Source of the DNA: Pelecanus crispus
Lineage: Eukaryota > Chordata > Aves > Pelecaniformes > Pelecanidae
NCBI RefSeq assembly: GCF_030463565.1
Contig: NC_134643.1
Span: forward strand, 74,831,721-74,895,720
Direction of reading: 5' to 3'
Length of the DNA: 64,000 nt
A model generated the notes under the pieces. It was not told where the DNA came from, made no database searches, and saw only the letters and a list, made by a program, of their open reading frames with translations. This document shows, one piece after another, positions 39,101 through 54,100 of this stretch. Positions within the stretch are counted from its first letter, which is position 1; the number at the start of each line of letters is the position of its first letter. The translations under genes were made by a program, and so were the position numbers.

Positions 39101-42100
39101 CTGCAATTCACCCATGAGCACAAGTGGAAAGAAGCTTCCATGCAAAAGGCACAGAACACTGTCTTTTCTTCTGAGTATAAAATAGCAGTACTGCTTTACA
39201 GCTGAAGAAATAAAAATAAAAAAACTATTGCTTTTGACACAGTTCTGTTTATAACAGCTTGACAAAAAATGGGAGTATCAGACTTCTCATGACACAGAAA
39301 ACATTCTGAGGCAAGGCTTAACAAAGGTGAATGTTTTTCTCCTAAGTAATGTGAACAGCATAGTCACCTTGGATCTGGCTTAGCACTGCATCTTATTTCA
39401 AGTTCATTGCTCTGTTAAAAACATCCCTGTCATTGGAAGTGAAAACCAAATATTCAGGATCAGGATATGGCCCACCCATTTCATCACCAAAGTATCTACT
39501 CAGCCTTAAATTAGAATCCTATTTAGAATTAAATTGGTGGACAGGCATTTTTCTGTGTCTCTGAACAGATTTACTCTGGATTTCAGAGTACAGGCAAAGA
39601 CTCAGGGCCCCAATGTCATCAGCATGCCATTCCTCACAATAGGAATGAAATAGTAGATACTATATTCTGTTTCTCTTTCCCCAAGCTTTATGGTCAAGTA
39701 AGGTAAAGTATTTCACCTAAACATAATCATGTATGTAGGAGTGCCTCCTAAGGCTAAAATAAATGCACATGCAGTCTGTAATGCTAAAAAATAGGGAAAT
39801 GCTTTGGTACAGCTTTCTCTTTGGCATTGTCCCAGAACTGCAGAGGAATTGCCAAGTCCATGCACTTGTCCTTCCACACAGCTGCAATTGTGAAACACCT
39901 GAAAGGAGAAGATGAGAAGGAGAATTTCTTTAATCAGAATTCAGTGGCACAAAAACTATTTCAGTATCTAGATTTTTCACTCCCCATAACAGGCAGGCTG
40001 TTGTTTATGCTGAAAGAACCTCCCTAATCACCTTTGCAAACTGATGGCCAAGTTCATTGGTATGCCCACTCTGAGCTGCTCCAGTGACACAAAGCAACTG
40101 TGACTCTAGTTTCAGCCATGCCATTGCTAGGACAGAAGGTGCTCTGTGTATGCTTAAAATGGGTCAAAGCTATAAAATTCAGACGTGAACTGTTTTCCAG
40201 CAATTCTGCTCAGGAATCCTATCAAGTAGACAAATAAAAGACGAATAAAAATATAGATGTGGACCCAACAATGCAATCATGCATATCTATCGTTATGTAT
40301 CTAAAAGAGCATTTGGTGCTGGATTGAGAGAGGGCTGTTTCATAGCCTTTGAAGTTAGCACAAAACATGCCTTTGAAAGCTGATTCCCCTGAAGTGAAGC
40401 AGGAGAATATTGCTGGGATATATCGATATAAGCCTGAAAATGATGCCTGTCTCTTTCAGTATTGTTACATGAAGACAATTCTGCTTCTGCCAGAAGACAT
40501 GACCATTTGCACACACTTCTGCAAACCTACTGTTTTTAATGGTCTTGCCCAGGTAGGATTGCTTGAAGTCCTGGAAATGGCTTTGCTGCTGATACACTGG
40601 ACAAAATGGCCAGCTGTATATTTATGGGACGTCTTGGGTGTACAATTTAGAGTTATGACTTGCTTTCCTGAGCTATGGCAGCTTAGGAAAGCAGGCAATT
40701 CCAGTATCATCTGTAACAGCTTGTGAAACCAGCACTCACAATTTTGTACAGGTCTGCTGCACATGAGTTGATACCATGGAATTTTGCTAGTATAACAACC
40801 CAACTAGTAAAGGTCTTTCAAAGCAAGCCCCTCTTAACTGCATTGTACCTGTGCAGTAAGAGATCTACTGAGAAACTTAAAGCCAAATTTATGGTCATTT
40901 TGCTGGGAAGAAAATAAATTACAAAAAAAAATTGAAATAAAAGCATTCAAAAAATGTAACTCAAGAGTTTGAGGTTTTCATGTCTTTCCTGAATAGCTTA
41001 CTTACCTCACCCCAACTGCTTTAAAAACCCTCCCTGCAACCTTGCACTAACTCAGTTTCTACTACAAGGTTAAACTGTACAGAATGGACATTTATGTGTA
41101 CAGGATTTCTTAATAACAAAGCCAAAAAATTAATAGAAGGACAAATCTAGCTATATCTATAATCATAGAATCATAGAATGGTTCGGGTTGGAAGGGACCT
41201 TTAAAGGTCATCTAGTCCAACCCCCATGCAGGGAGCAGGGACATCTTCAACTAGATCAGGTTGCTCAGAGCCCTGTCCAACCTGACCTGGAATGTTTCCA
41301 GGGATGGGGCATCTACCACCTCTCTGGGCAACCTGTTCCAGTGTTTCACCACCCTCATCATAAAAAAGTCTTCCTTATATCCAGTCTGTATCTACCCTCT
41401 TTTAGTTTAAAACCATTACCCCTTGTCTTATTGCAGCAGGCCTTACTAAATAATCATCTATCCACCTATATATTTACCATATTCTTTCCCATGCCGGTTG
41501 ATGATTTACATCCCGCAAAGCAGGCTGTCATGTAAGTGATCCCATTATCCCCACATACAGGGTCCCACTGATCCAGCTTGCAGCTGCAGTCAGCATTGCA
41601 ACTGGCCATGAAGCTGTTTTTGGGGGAGGAAAGATGCTTTAATCTGGAGAAAAACAAAGAAATAGAAGAATTATTTAGTCAAATTATATAGTCAAACAAA
41701 ATATCAGGGATTAGGCAGGAAAAAAGTGGAGAAAGTGAAACAATCAACATGGACAGGTATCTGCTACCATCCAATGGACTGTGAAGTTGTCATATGGAGA
41801 CTAAGCTAATTTCAGCTAAACCAAAGCTCTCTTGAGATATTTCATCAAGCTTTAACATTTTTATGGATTGTTGCTGAAAAGGCATGCAACTCGAAAACTA
41901 GGTATTCTTGGCTGGGAGGGAATATTTGGTATTACTTTTTCATTTGAAGGCTCTACCCAAGAAAAAGAAAATCACACCTAGAATCTCTTATCACCTGTAG
42001 ATTGGTCATGCTTCTCCTTAGCAGCAGATATCACACCGTATCTGGGTGCTAGAAGTGGCGATATTAAACTGTGTAAAACCACAGCAGCAAGATGTCTTTG

Positions 42101-45100
42101 ACATTTTTATCACTGGATCAGAGGCAGTTAGTGGCAATGAAAGTTGCATGAGTCTGAGTGAGAAGTGCTGCTTCTGTCTCAGCTCTAATCATATTCAGCA
42201 GCAGCAGCCCTGCACCTGGGACAGGCTTGAGCCCCATTTCTTATCAGATCTCATTTCTTGTTGTATATTATCATGGACTTTCATAGCTTCCACTTTTACC
42301 AACATTTCTGTAAGAAACATCAAAATCAGGCTCCAAGGAGTTAAACTAAGTGGATGACAACTAGAATTGAGAATTTAAAAAGTGGCCAGTGACTCTGAGG
42401 ACATGGTAGCAGGGCTCAATTTCCAGAAAGTGTTAGGAGTCCACCATCTACAAATCACCCCTGCTTTGAAGTCACTCACAATATAAAGGAAAAAGTGTTC
42501 AAAATTTGCCTTTTCTTCCTCCTTACCTCAAGGGGGCTACATTTCTCCTAAGTCTTTCAGGAGGGAAAGTAACTGGGGGGTTTAGCCCTCGTTAGGCTGT
42601 TGCTTGTCTTCATACCACAAATTATTAAGTGGGTAAAACAGTATGTGAGTTGCTTAACCAGAACAATCCTAGCGCGTGTCTCTGTTCTCCTGGAGAAACT
42701 GTAATTGCTCTTTCTGTATTTGCTGTCTTGATGTTTCTGCTTATTTTTAATTCACTCTACAGTATCAGATGTTGAACTCAACCAGTTATCTCCACTGCAT
42801 GAACGTCTGACATTTTTTATGTAACTAACCTCAAAGATGAACTGGGTGTCAGGTTTGCCAAGACCACTTCAATATTTCCCTGAACATAGACTCAGTTTCA
42901 AATACACAGGACTGAGTTTCTGTCTCAACTGAAAATCTAGCAAGCCCTGCTGGATTCAGTTTAATCCTTTAAAATCCCTTGAAATTTGTTGGACCAGACA
43001 GAGCTAAATTTAAACAATAGGCAATTGTGGCAGGCTGCTAGAGTCAGCAAAATGTTCTCAAGAAAGCATGACCATGGTCCTGGTAAGGGAGGGGGAAAAC
43101 ATCTGTTTGGGCAGCACACACTCCTGACATGACCACTTTCTACCTCCCAGCTGAGAAAATGGATGCAAGCAGGTCAGCAGCTCCAAATACCAAGGGAGGC
43201 TGGTAACTCCCCATGCAGGTTGGTAACTACTGATCTAGAGGATGGTCCCTTCTAGTGCAAAGCCATTGGGGCACTATGGGGAAGCCACTTCCAACATTTT
43301 TTTTACATCCTGCCCCCTACATGGTAGGAGAAGACTGGCTTTAAATTAAAATTGAATTTAAATTGAAATAGAATATAAAATATTTATTTGCCTGTGATAG
43401 ATTTCATCTTAATTAGGATTTGCCAGACTATAGAGGTATATTGTCAATATCCAGCAATAAACAATTTAGAAAAAGAAATGTCCCATTTAAATGAAGTTTG
43501 AAAACCAAAATCGGGATATTCTGCCCATCCTCAACACTAGGTATCATTTCAGCCTGACAAGTCTATCTCAAAATCTAGGATTTTCTCATGTGTATCACCA
43601 CCAAGAGAGAGGTAAAATGATATAATCATAGTGGCTCCACTCTAGCTGAAACCACACTGATTGACACTAGCAGATGACCTAATACAGGTCAACTTCAACA
43701 AAAATTTGTTCTCTTTAATCAGACACATTTTTTTAATGCAAAAAGATATAGCAATATGCTACACTAAATCAACAAAGATACGTTTCAGAACGTTTTCTAG
43801 AAATGTTTTTCAGAAATGTTTTCTAGAGTAGGTGGTTTGTAGCCCAGAGGAGATTTCAAACCCAGATTAGTTTGTGCGAGTAGAAGAATACACATGTGTG
43901 CATCATGTTCTGCACAGGTCAGGAAGCAACCATGACAAATGACACAATCAACACAAACCCAAGGGGATACAAACCCAGAGTAGGGCGCTGTCAAACCAGC
44001 CACCTGGAGCACCTCACAACTGCACGTAAAGTACAAGAGATTTAACAGATATGCTACTATAAAGGTGATGCATGCGAACTTTGTCATTTCAGTTATGTGA
44101 AGTTTGAATTTCTTGATCAAAAAGCCTCCTAGAAACATCCCCAGGATTGTGACGGGTAAAAGTATCACACCTGCAAATAGAAGGTAATAAAAATGTTAAC
44201 TTCTCTCACTTACATTGACCTTTTCAGAATAAATATCTGGTTCTAGTAGTTTCCAAAATATCAGATGCTGACCTATTTTTGGACTGATCCTTCAAGGTTC
44301 TAAGACTTTTTATTACCTTAAAGTAATTTTGTTTACTTCCTCATTTTCTTTCAAATCATGTTATGACTTTAAAAAGCTTAGTTCCTCAGTATTCCTTACC
44401 TTTTTACGTATGTATACTGATATAATAAAAGCTATACAAGTGCCTGTTAGAAACTGGAGTGAGTGAGATAAATGTCTTAGCTCATGGGCACTTCTTAATC
44501 TAAAATAAAACATGAAACTTTCTGAATGTTACCAAAAAAAAAAAAATCTCCAAAACGGAAGATGAAAGGAAGCAGCGTCTGGTTTTGCATTGGATTCCAT
44601 TTTACTCTGAGAGTGAATCATGGAAAGATTTGCATTTAGATTTAATCTGTTCAGTATTTCACAAACTCCAGCCCTAATATTTACATGCTAAATAAAGAGC
44701 TTTTACAAGGTTTTATTGTGAGGGATTTGCCTTTCTCTGTGGTTTTTTTTTTTTGGTTGGTTGTTTTTTATGGTGATGTTTTTGTAAAACTGTCCCTGCA
44801 TCCAAAAAAAAGATAGGAAAAAGAAAGTTCTTCCCACATTTGTACCTGACCTGCAGCAAAGCAGGGTGCCTTCAGATTAAAGTAATGGAAGATCAATTCT
44901 ACAATGACCTCAAATACCCCGGTTTTCTGGCCAGGTTATGAGACAATATTATGCACTGTAAGATCAATATAATTTCAGCATTCTTTTTTTGTAGAACACT
45001 ATAAAGAACTTATTTTTGACAGAACTGGCAAATAGAAAAAGAGTTTTGAGCTGAATGAAATGATTCACAATTTTACATTTTGGTTTCTTATTGCTTATAA

Positions 45101-48100
45101 AATTTGTATTTGTAATCAAAATGGAAGAACATTTATACCAAGATGTTATTCTGAAAAGGAAAATCACATATTTCATTAGACGTTTTCTAAATTAAATGTT
45201 TTTTTCTTTCAGTTGTTACTTAGTTGCAGTTTATGTGTGTTTTTGTTCATGAAAACAGACACATTCATAACCCAAATCTCACTCTGAAAAAAACTTCAGC
45301 CAAAAAAGAAATCACCCAGTTCTAATAATCGTCTACCTCACTAAATTAGGAACACTAAGCAAATTAACACTAAAATTAACTTCCATTTTCAAAATACCGT
45401 AGGAACATTAATAAACCACTACATACTGGTTTTTAACCAAAAAAGTTCACAGGAGTTCCTCCCAAAAAGGAAGACAAAATAACAAAGAAAAGCTTCCTTT
45501 TTGAAACTGGAATTTAAAAGGACAGGCACCTACCAATTAGAAAGATGGCTCTTGACACTGATACATTAAATTGCTGCTCCATAAACTTTGTCTCATAGGT
45601 TATCAAACCAACAAGAGAATTGTACTGCAGAATAGTGAGGAAGATGTACACCAGGAAAACTGGATTTCCAAACAGCTTCTTCAGAGCTGGGAAGAAATCT
45701 GCAATGGAGAGGTTTATGCTGTACACCCTGCTAAACACAGAGGAGAGTTGTTTTGACATCCTTTAGATAATAAAACTAACTTTGATTTAATTACAGGCTG
45801 TATTGCACGTTATAATTCTTTGCCAATCAAAACATATGCTTGAGGAAAACAGAGTTTTCCTCATTACCAACACATGACTTACAGGCGCAGCAAGGCTGAA
45901 TGGCAGAGTGGGTGCTGAACTGGGGATCAGAAATCCTAGATTATCTTGTGTGTGACATAGGACTATTCATCAAAGGCACTAAGGCTTGCAACGCTGATTC
46001 TCAATGCCTGTACAGGAGAGCGTCCCTAGAGGAGCATTAAGACTCATACCAAGTGAAAAGTTTGGTGCCTAAAGCAGGAGCCTTCACAAACCACTCAAGA
46101 GCCCCACATGAGGCTGATATTCAGAGAAAGGGAACACCTGACCCAGCAAAAGGCTGGAACCTTTCCCGAGACCTTTGATTAAGAGCATCCAAGTCCCTGA
46201 AATTAAAATGAGGACAAAACCCTGCATTTAGCCTGTAGCCTGACTGTTGGCACACGTGCCTAAAAGATGAGAGTTCAAAACACATCTGCCATAGCCACTA
46301 AGGGGTGCACGTGCATACGTACATATGAATAAAACACTTGGGGGAGTCCAGCAATGGGTAGTTGGGTCTGATATTGCCTATACAAGGTTAATTTAGCATC
46401 ACTGAACTCATACACAGGAGCTATGAATCCAGTGAAATCCCTCCAACAGCTAATGTAGTACTTAGCCCCATGTTTCCCTCCCATATGTTGGCCTCAGCGA
46501 AACAGTAACTTGCCAGCTGTGGATTGGTCATTAACAAGGGATGGGATGTTTTCCCCCCTCTTCCTTCATAATCACAGTATTATAGCTGTAATACATCATA
46601 TGATAACTATCATGTTGAACGGAGAATCTCTGGTGCTCAAAGCAACAGCACAAGCTTTTCCCAGCTGTCTGACATAAGGAGAGGACTGAAACACACCATT
46701 ACCATGTAATTATAACACTACAAATTGAAGAGAGCATTTTTGCAGAAACTGCAGAAATGTGCATTTTGCTGAGGATTGTGCAAATCCATGCTCAGCTCAG
46801 AATGAACCCATGAGAGAGAATTCATATGCAAACATTTGGGCAATAATCTTTCACCTTTTACTGCCTCTGAGAACTTTAACTGTGGCTGAGCTGGGGGGTC
46901 TATTTTACAGTGATTTCCTTGAACAGGCAAGTGACTAATCTTCATATTTTCATTCTCTCCTTCTTTTGGTAAGGAGTAAGGCAGAAACCAGAAAGGCAAT
47001 GAAGCAATGAAGTTGACTGCTCCACAGATAAGCAATCCAAGCCACCAGGCACCAACCCAACGGGTATCCTTAGGATTTATGCTGATGACCTCTATAAAAT
47101 ACAGAAAGACAGGAAAATAAATTAAATATGAAGAGCAATTAAACTTACTATAGGTATCCTTATATATATTATTTAAAGACCAGAACAGAGATTATTTATG
47201 TTTCATATGAAGAATTCAAATGCAGCTTGTATCAAATCAGCCCCATGCAGTCAAAAATAGATGTCTCCATCTAGACCCATGGTGGCATTTCCTTGCCACA
47301 ATCTTCCAACACTTCCTGCGGCAATGACAGCAAGAGGGTCCTTCACCACCCAAAAAGAACTTCTCTTTCTCAATTTCCCACTGTCCCCTCCTTCTTCCAT
47401 CCCCAAACTCAACAGTTTTTCCTTGAAGTTCCTCAGACTTTCCCTGGGATTAGATTTGAAAGCAATTTGTACAATGAAATGAGTTTTCATATGAATCTTT
47501 GCTGCACGCTTTTTAAGAGAACGTAAGTTTTGCCAAGTGTTGAAAGTGTCCATGAGCAAAGGCCTTTCACTGTTCCCTCAACGTGGGGATGGCTTTTCAT
47601 TTGCTCATTTGTTCTCAGCTGCGCAGCAAGGGTGTAATAAGTGCATGCACAAGCATAAAAAGGGGTGCAAAATTTTTCAGCAGTGGGGGTAGGGGTCTTG
47701 CATCAAGGGCTATTCCAGTCACACTACAACACTGTGGATATTAAAATGTAAATAACACCAGATTTCGAGTAAGAAGAACTCTATAGAGAGCCCCCCTTTT
47801 TGGAGTAGTAAGCTGGGAAGGTGCTTCTTGACATGCATGTTCCTATATACAGCCATCTTCTCAGTTAATGCACCACCACACGGTCTCTTACCGATATCCA
47901 CAATGCCAATGTCAACCCAGAGGCTGGCACAGAAAGATCCAAGCAGGAAGCCCAGGGTTGGCCCAAACATGCCCGAGGATCTCACCAGGCCTGTAAGAGA
48001 AGGGAGGCAGCACAGGAGAGTGAGCAAAATGCTGCTCTGACAAGCACCCCTTCTTCTCTGAGGGCAAGGAAAGGAGAGAGGAAGGAGGAGACAGGAGAGG

Positions 48101-51100
48101 CCATTACGCTATTAGGGGATGTCTATTGGGAATCTTCTGCACAGCAAGAACATAAGCCATAGGCTGCCAACGTGCTAGCTGCGATGTTGAAAGCGGGCTC
48201 CTTCACCTGCACAGGGCTTTGCTGAAATGAGCGCGGTCTCACGTGGACCCCTGCATGCATTTCATTGGCAAGATTGGTGTCATGGAAGGAATAGGAAGAA
48301 AGAGAACAACATTGCAATGATTTTTACCCCTCCTCCTCCCTAATTCTCAGATTTTTGTAGTTACATTGTTCAGCTTGTGGTGGTTAACTAATGAACATAC
48401 AACTCCAGGCCTGTTGGAGGTATCGTAAGTCTACTTGCAACTCTATTTACAGCTTCCACGATGTACTGTGATTGTAGAAGTCAGGACATTTCCCTATACT
48501 ATGTGTTCAGGTCCCTAGTTTAATTTTAAGTAGCAATAGTTGATCTGATGATGCGCATTTAAGAAGGCACATCTTTGCAGTTTGGAGTCACATTAGGATG
48601 ACATGGACAATAAAACTGTGTGGACATGGAATTAGGTACAGGACCCTGAGAATATTTTCAGCAGGCTACAGGGAGTATAAGTGTCCCTGTGTGTGATCAA
48701 AGTTCATTAGACAGAATCCTTGTTGATTCATTCAGCATCAGAATGAGCAAATCAGCTGTTGTGTTAATACGTACTTATGCAACTGTTAAAAAGAAAAAAT
48801 CAAGAAATCTGGTGATCAAATAATGACCTCTTTAAAAGAAGCTTTCAGTTTTGCTACTGGCCTCACTGGGGCTTCCATTTCCTGGTCTGTCTCTGCTTAC
48901 AAAAGAGATAACATGGTATCGGAAGGAGGTGGGCTGCCCCTAGGAGCAAATGAATAAGCTGTGAAGGCTAGCAGAAACCTAGAAAGCTAGGACTGCATTT
49001 TACTGACTGTGTATGTAAATACAGCACAATTGGATTTTGGTGACCACTGCTGGTAATCAACATAAAATAAAAATATCTTCAAAATAATTCAAGAATAGGT
49101 CCTCATATTCCCTTGCCACTTGTGTTGATCTGTTGATGTTTAGTTGTGAGGGGGTAACAGCTTCAAAAAAAGTTCAGTGATTTGGATTTCTGAATTCTAG
49201 CATGGAACTGCCACCTGGGAGCTGTTTGAAGTTGCAGAAGGCTTAATTCTATTAGAAAAAAAGGAATTCTTCACCAAGTGCCTGTCAGTTCTTGCCCCAT
49301 GGCAAGAACATTTGGCACTATGCTCTGTAAATCCTACTATGTTGTTCTACTGCAGAGATTTTTCTTCTGTTGGTTTTGCAAACTCTCTTCTGAATATACT
49401 GATTGCTCAGCTCATGATCAAGGACTTCTGTAACAAATTCTTACAGCATAATTTAACCATACGATTTTTCATCTTTGCTTCATTGCTCCAATTACATATT
49501 GCTTTCATTTAGTTCTCTCATTTTACTTCACTGGAAGATCTGGCCTTTTAGACTAAATCCTGATGCTTCTAAAATGACTGACTTCTGCAGAGTCAGGATT
49601 TTGACACTAGAAGCCACGAATTAGGTCTTTATGTCTATTTATCAGTGAGTCTAAAGCAGAACTTACTACTCAGAACTATGCAAGCTCATGTCCAAAGTTC
49701 AAATACTCTGTGGCAGATTTCTAAAATAAACAGATAAAAACCAGCACACCCATACCAATGGCTTTGTATCTTGTATGCAGTATATTTCTTTAAGATAACA
49801 CAAGCTATCAGATAAGCTAAGATGCATATGTGCAATAATTTTGCATATGCATAGTTTTTAAATTAAATTTCACACTTGCATACCCTTTAAATTCAAGAAT
49901 AATATCACTAAGAAAATATGCTTGTATTGTGATAAAACAAAACCAAGTTCACTGTGATATTTTCTTAACATATTTTTCCTTTGTAATATTTATTCTTTGT
50001 AATTCATAAACAGACTAAACCACAAACAGTAAGTCATGAAGCCTTATCTGTTGATCAGCTGCTGCATATTCACATAGTTCAGCCAACCCCTTGTATTAAT
50101 AAGTAATTTAGCATGTAACAGGTATTAAAATTTACAACATAAACTGGCCTCAGATATGTTTCTGTTAAAGCGATGGGTTCAATAGATACAAGATTATGTG
50201 CTACTGCTCAACACAGTTATGAAATTTCATTCATTCAAAGCCTCTGCTTTGGTGAGAAATCCATGGAAGTGAAATACTCCTCATTAAATAATTGTATGTT
50301 ATTCCTCTTACATGATAAGTCTGATGGCTACTGCCATTAATTAACCACGTCACCGTCCAGTTTCAAATAAAATCAGAAATTCATTTTAAAAATTGCTTAC
50401 TGAAAGCTTATAGTATAGGTGAAATCTTCATGTGTATGTTGGCAACTCTTCTATAGGCACAAAACCAGAAGTGAAACATTGAAGATCATAAAATACCTGA
50501 ATAAATTAGGCACTTAGTGTGGAGGGGTGTTTTTGAAATAACCTCTCAGTCAGAGCAGTTGGCCTCAAAGGTCATCCCACCAAAGGCCCCTCTCAGAACA
50601 AAGCAAACCACTGAGATCCTGATATTCCTGTCTCTTGACAAATGCCAATTGCATGTAGACACAGAGGGTCAGGTCATTATACCTTACAGTCATACTAAGT
50701 AGTGACCCTACACAGAAGAGCTTTCAGGACTGTATGTGGTATACAGTGCATTGTATCACCTCAGGAACACGTTGATGGCCTGGTAGAACTACATCAATTA
50801 AAAAGGTTCTGTAAAAATCTGTCTGAAAACTATGGAATTTCCCGGAAAAAAAAATCAATTTCCTGTCTCACAGAATTCCACAGGAAAGATACCATCCTCT
50901 ACTAAATTCTGTAAGACAGATTAACAAAAACACTAATTTTTCCTTTTCTGTTCCTTCCTGTGGCAACTCTGGTTTTATTGCTGTCAATTAGCATTTGCAC
51001 TACAACTCTGTTAAAAAGATTTTAATGCATGCTATTGACACTTAATGACATATTCTACTGATACTTAATGAAAAGCTGTCTCTGCCTCAAAATAACTTAT

Positions 51101-54100
51101 GTTCTTACTCAACAAAACATCTAAGGGCATGAGAAAAAGGAGACAGAGGAAGGCGAAACTTCTTGCTCAGGGTCAAATAACCAGATCAATGCCCAAAATT
51201 CATCAGCAAGGCTTGGCTTACTTTTTTTTTACTATAGGACAATTTTTTTTTTGTATTTTACAAAAATACTGATCATAAATTGATTCAGTCAACTGATAAA
51301 AAAATCACATATAGAAAAGAATTAAAGTTGGTCAAGAAAAGGAATTTCAGCTCTATGGAAAAGACTATTTGAACACTCATTTTTTTTGCAAATTGGGTCA
51401 ATCCATCAAAATTGAATAAGGGACTGAAAATTGCTATTCAGAATGTTAAAATGAAGTATTTTAATACCCTGTAAACTAAATACTTTATTTCACTTGCATG
51501 TCCCAAAAAAATTTTCATTTTGGTTGAATCCATACTGTTATCTGTGTTTACTTTATATTTTCAGTCTTACTTCCTCAATAGTCCCCAACCTGTTGCAATC
51601 TCTCCCAGATCAGATTCTGGCAAGAAAAAATTTCAGCTGAACTTTTTAAAATACCGTTGATCAGAAGCTCAGAGGCAATTACCAATATTTTGGATAACTG
51701 CTGAGTGGAACTTTTGTTTTTGTCAGCTCCCTTCAAAATCCTTCCATTTTCTTCAACCTGCAGATTTCCTCATCCCCAAATGAAGACATTTGCAATGGCC
51801 TTACCCTGTGGCATTACACACTGAGCTCTCCCTGGAACTGTGTCTTTATGACCAGTTCAACTTCAGGCAGTAGTTTTGACCTCCCTCAGCCACACAAACA
51901 CTCCATGCTAATAAGTAAGTTTGGCAATAAATTAATTCACCTGGGTGTAAGTCTTTCTGTCTTGGGCAATAGACTATCTTCCATCAAAACAACAACAATA
52001 ACAAAAACCCAGTTAGAAGGGATTTGTTACAACACCCTGGCAAGGGTTTGGTTTTTCCTTCAGTAACTAGTGACTTTAAAAAGCTTTAATCAGGAAGTGT
52101 GCTGCACGTAAAATTCAAAAAGTCAGGTAAAAGCTTCTGAAACATGTTTGCATTACTGTGATTACATTACTGATCCTTACATTAAGGATCATTCTCTCCT
52201 CTGTGAAACAGTGATTACGAAGAATTTTATCCTCTGAAGCTGTGATACTGCAGATGATATGCCAGATAAGACAGATATTTTGGAGAAATTAGTATTTGAT
52301 TATGCTTCTCTTCATCACAGAGAAAACTGGCACATGTAGCAGAAGCCACTTGGGGAAAGCAAAAGGAACATGTGGTAAATATCCTTAAAAAATGAGAACT
52401 CTTTTGCATTGCTTTTTTGTCTCTGTACAACTCAAAAAGTATCCAGAATAGAGCAGATAGAATTTTTTTTGGTGAGTATTTGCTTGGCTACGGAAATGTT
52501 AAAGAAAAGAAAGTTTAGCATAAAATTCACTTATTTGCATATTACCTATGTAAAATGCTGAATTTTCTTCTTTAGAAAAATCATCAATATATGAAACCCC
52601 CAGTGGCATAACTGGTGCTTCCCCAATTCCACGTAAAAGGTTCCCCATCAACACAAAGAGCCACAGATAGGAATTTGTCGTTTTCTCACATCCTGCAGGC
52701 CATAAACATTTACATTTCTGTGAACATAATTCTGACAATACTTTACTGCAACAGAAAAATAACATAAAATGCATTTTTTTTACAACCATTATAGAGTGGG
52801 GCTTTATATGTCATAGTTTCTAACAGGGGGTTTACTGCTTTACAGTAAAAGAGGGTGTATAAAATGGGGATAAGCAGAAGAAGGGAACCCAGCATCAGAG
52901 CTTTTGCTTACCGAAATCTTTCACTGTGCTGGGTGTTTCTGTAGCATCTGTGACTGGCTGGCCCTCAGACAATGCTGGGGAGCAAGCTGATACACTTGTA
53001 GAGGAGTTGTCCACAGTAACAGTGATTCTTTCATAATTATAACTGCAAAACAACCATGTAAAATACAACTGACACATGAAAGACTCTGCTTTGCAGGAAG
53101 TGTGTATGAGCCTTGTGTCCATACATATTTATTCCTGTAACATGCAAGCAAAGCAGAGGGGCAACCCAGTTCCAATGCTTTTGCTTAAAAAAAAAAAGAG
53201 GCATCTTCATACCTTTTCCAAAATGCTCTGACCATTCTAACTCCAATATTTTCTTAGGCTAAAGAGCAAAAAAAGCTGCTTCCAGGGCTTAAAAGATCAT
53301 TCTTTAGACTGAAGGACAGAGGCAGAGCCCAGCCACATCTGCCTACATGCAAGAGTGCTGATGTTTTTCCATACTGGCATCAGTTTCTTACCTATGTGAC
53401 AGATGTGTAACAGATTTCTGTGCTAGCTAAGGATCTAGTAGTAGTGTCTATATATAATAGTCTGTGTCTATAAAGAGATTAACACAGGCTGCAAAACACA
53501 TGTGCCAGTTTGTCTGTATTTAGGCAGCCAGCTACTACAGCAAAGCTGCTAAGTGAACTGAAGCCAGCTTGGGTACGTTTATGCTACATTGGGATAAATG
53601 GAGAGCAGATATTCCCTCTGTGTGTGCAATCAAGTGGTAATCTTTAATATTGTGATGAATGACAGTGAGGTCCCCGCAGCCACTGAGTTTTGCTCAGTGT
53701 TGTGGAGAATGGGTAACCTTCAGAACTTGGCTGTGACTTTGGGTTAAATCAGAGATTTCCATAGCTCTGCTTCAGGCCTGTGTTGTCCCCTGCAGTGCAG
53801 GTTCCCAGGCAGAATAGCGACTGTGGCTGCTTTCTGTACCATGATCCCCAGATAGAATTTTTTCTTTCCATACCCTCCTTAGCAAAGGTATTGGTCTTGG
53901 AACTAAAGAAGATGCACAAATAGATTTTAATTTTTGAGGGACGGGGGGGGGTGTATTTTCAACTACTATTCAGTAAGGACACTGAAGGATTGGTGAGGTA
54001 TGAACTTCTTCTGACAACTATGTAAGCACTGAAGCTTAGATGCAAAGATGTATTTAGATATTTAACTCTCCTTGAGTTCAGTGGAGATGGATACAAATCT

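Noticed and set aside
40349-40803. Overlapping frames of 112-125 codons on both strands in intron 10 of the SLCO1A2-like gene
   Set aside because: Both strands open over the same stretch, with no recognisable domain and no splice sites that match the OATP phases.
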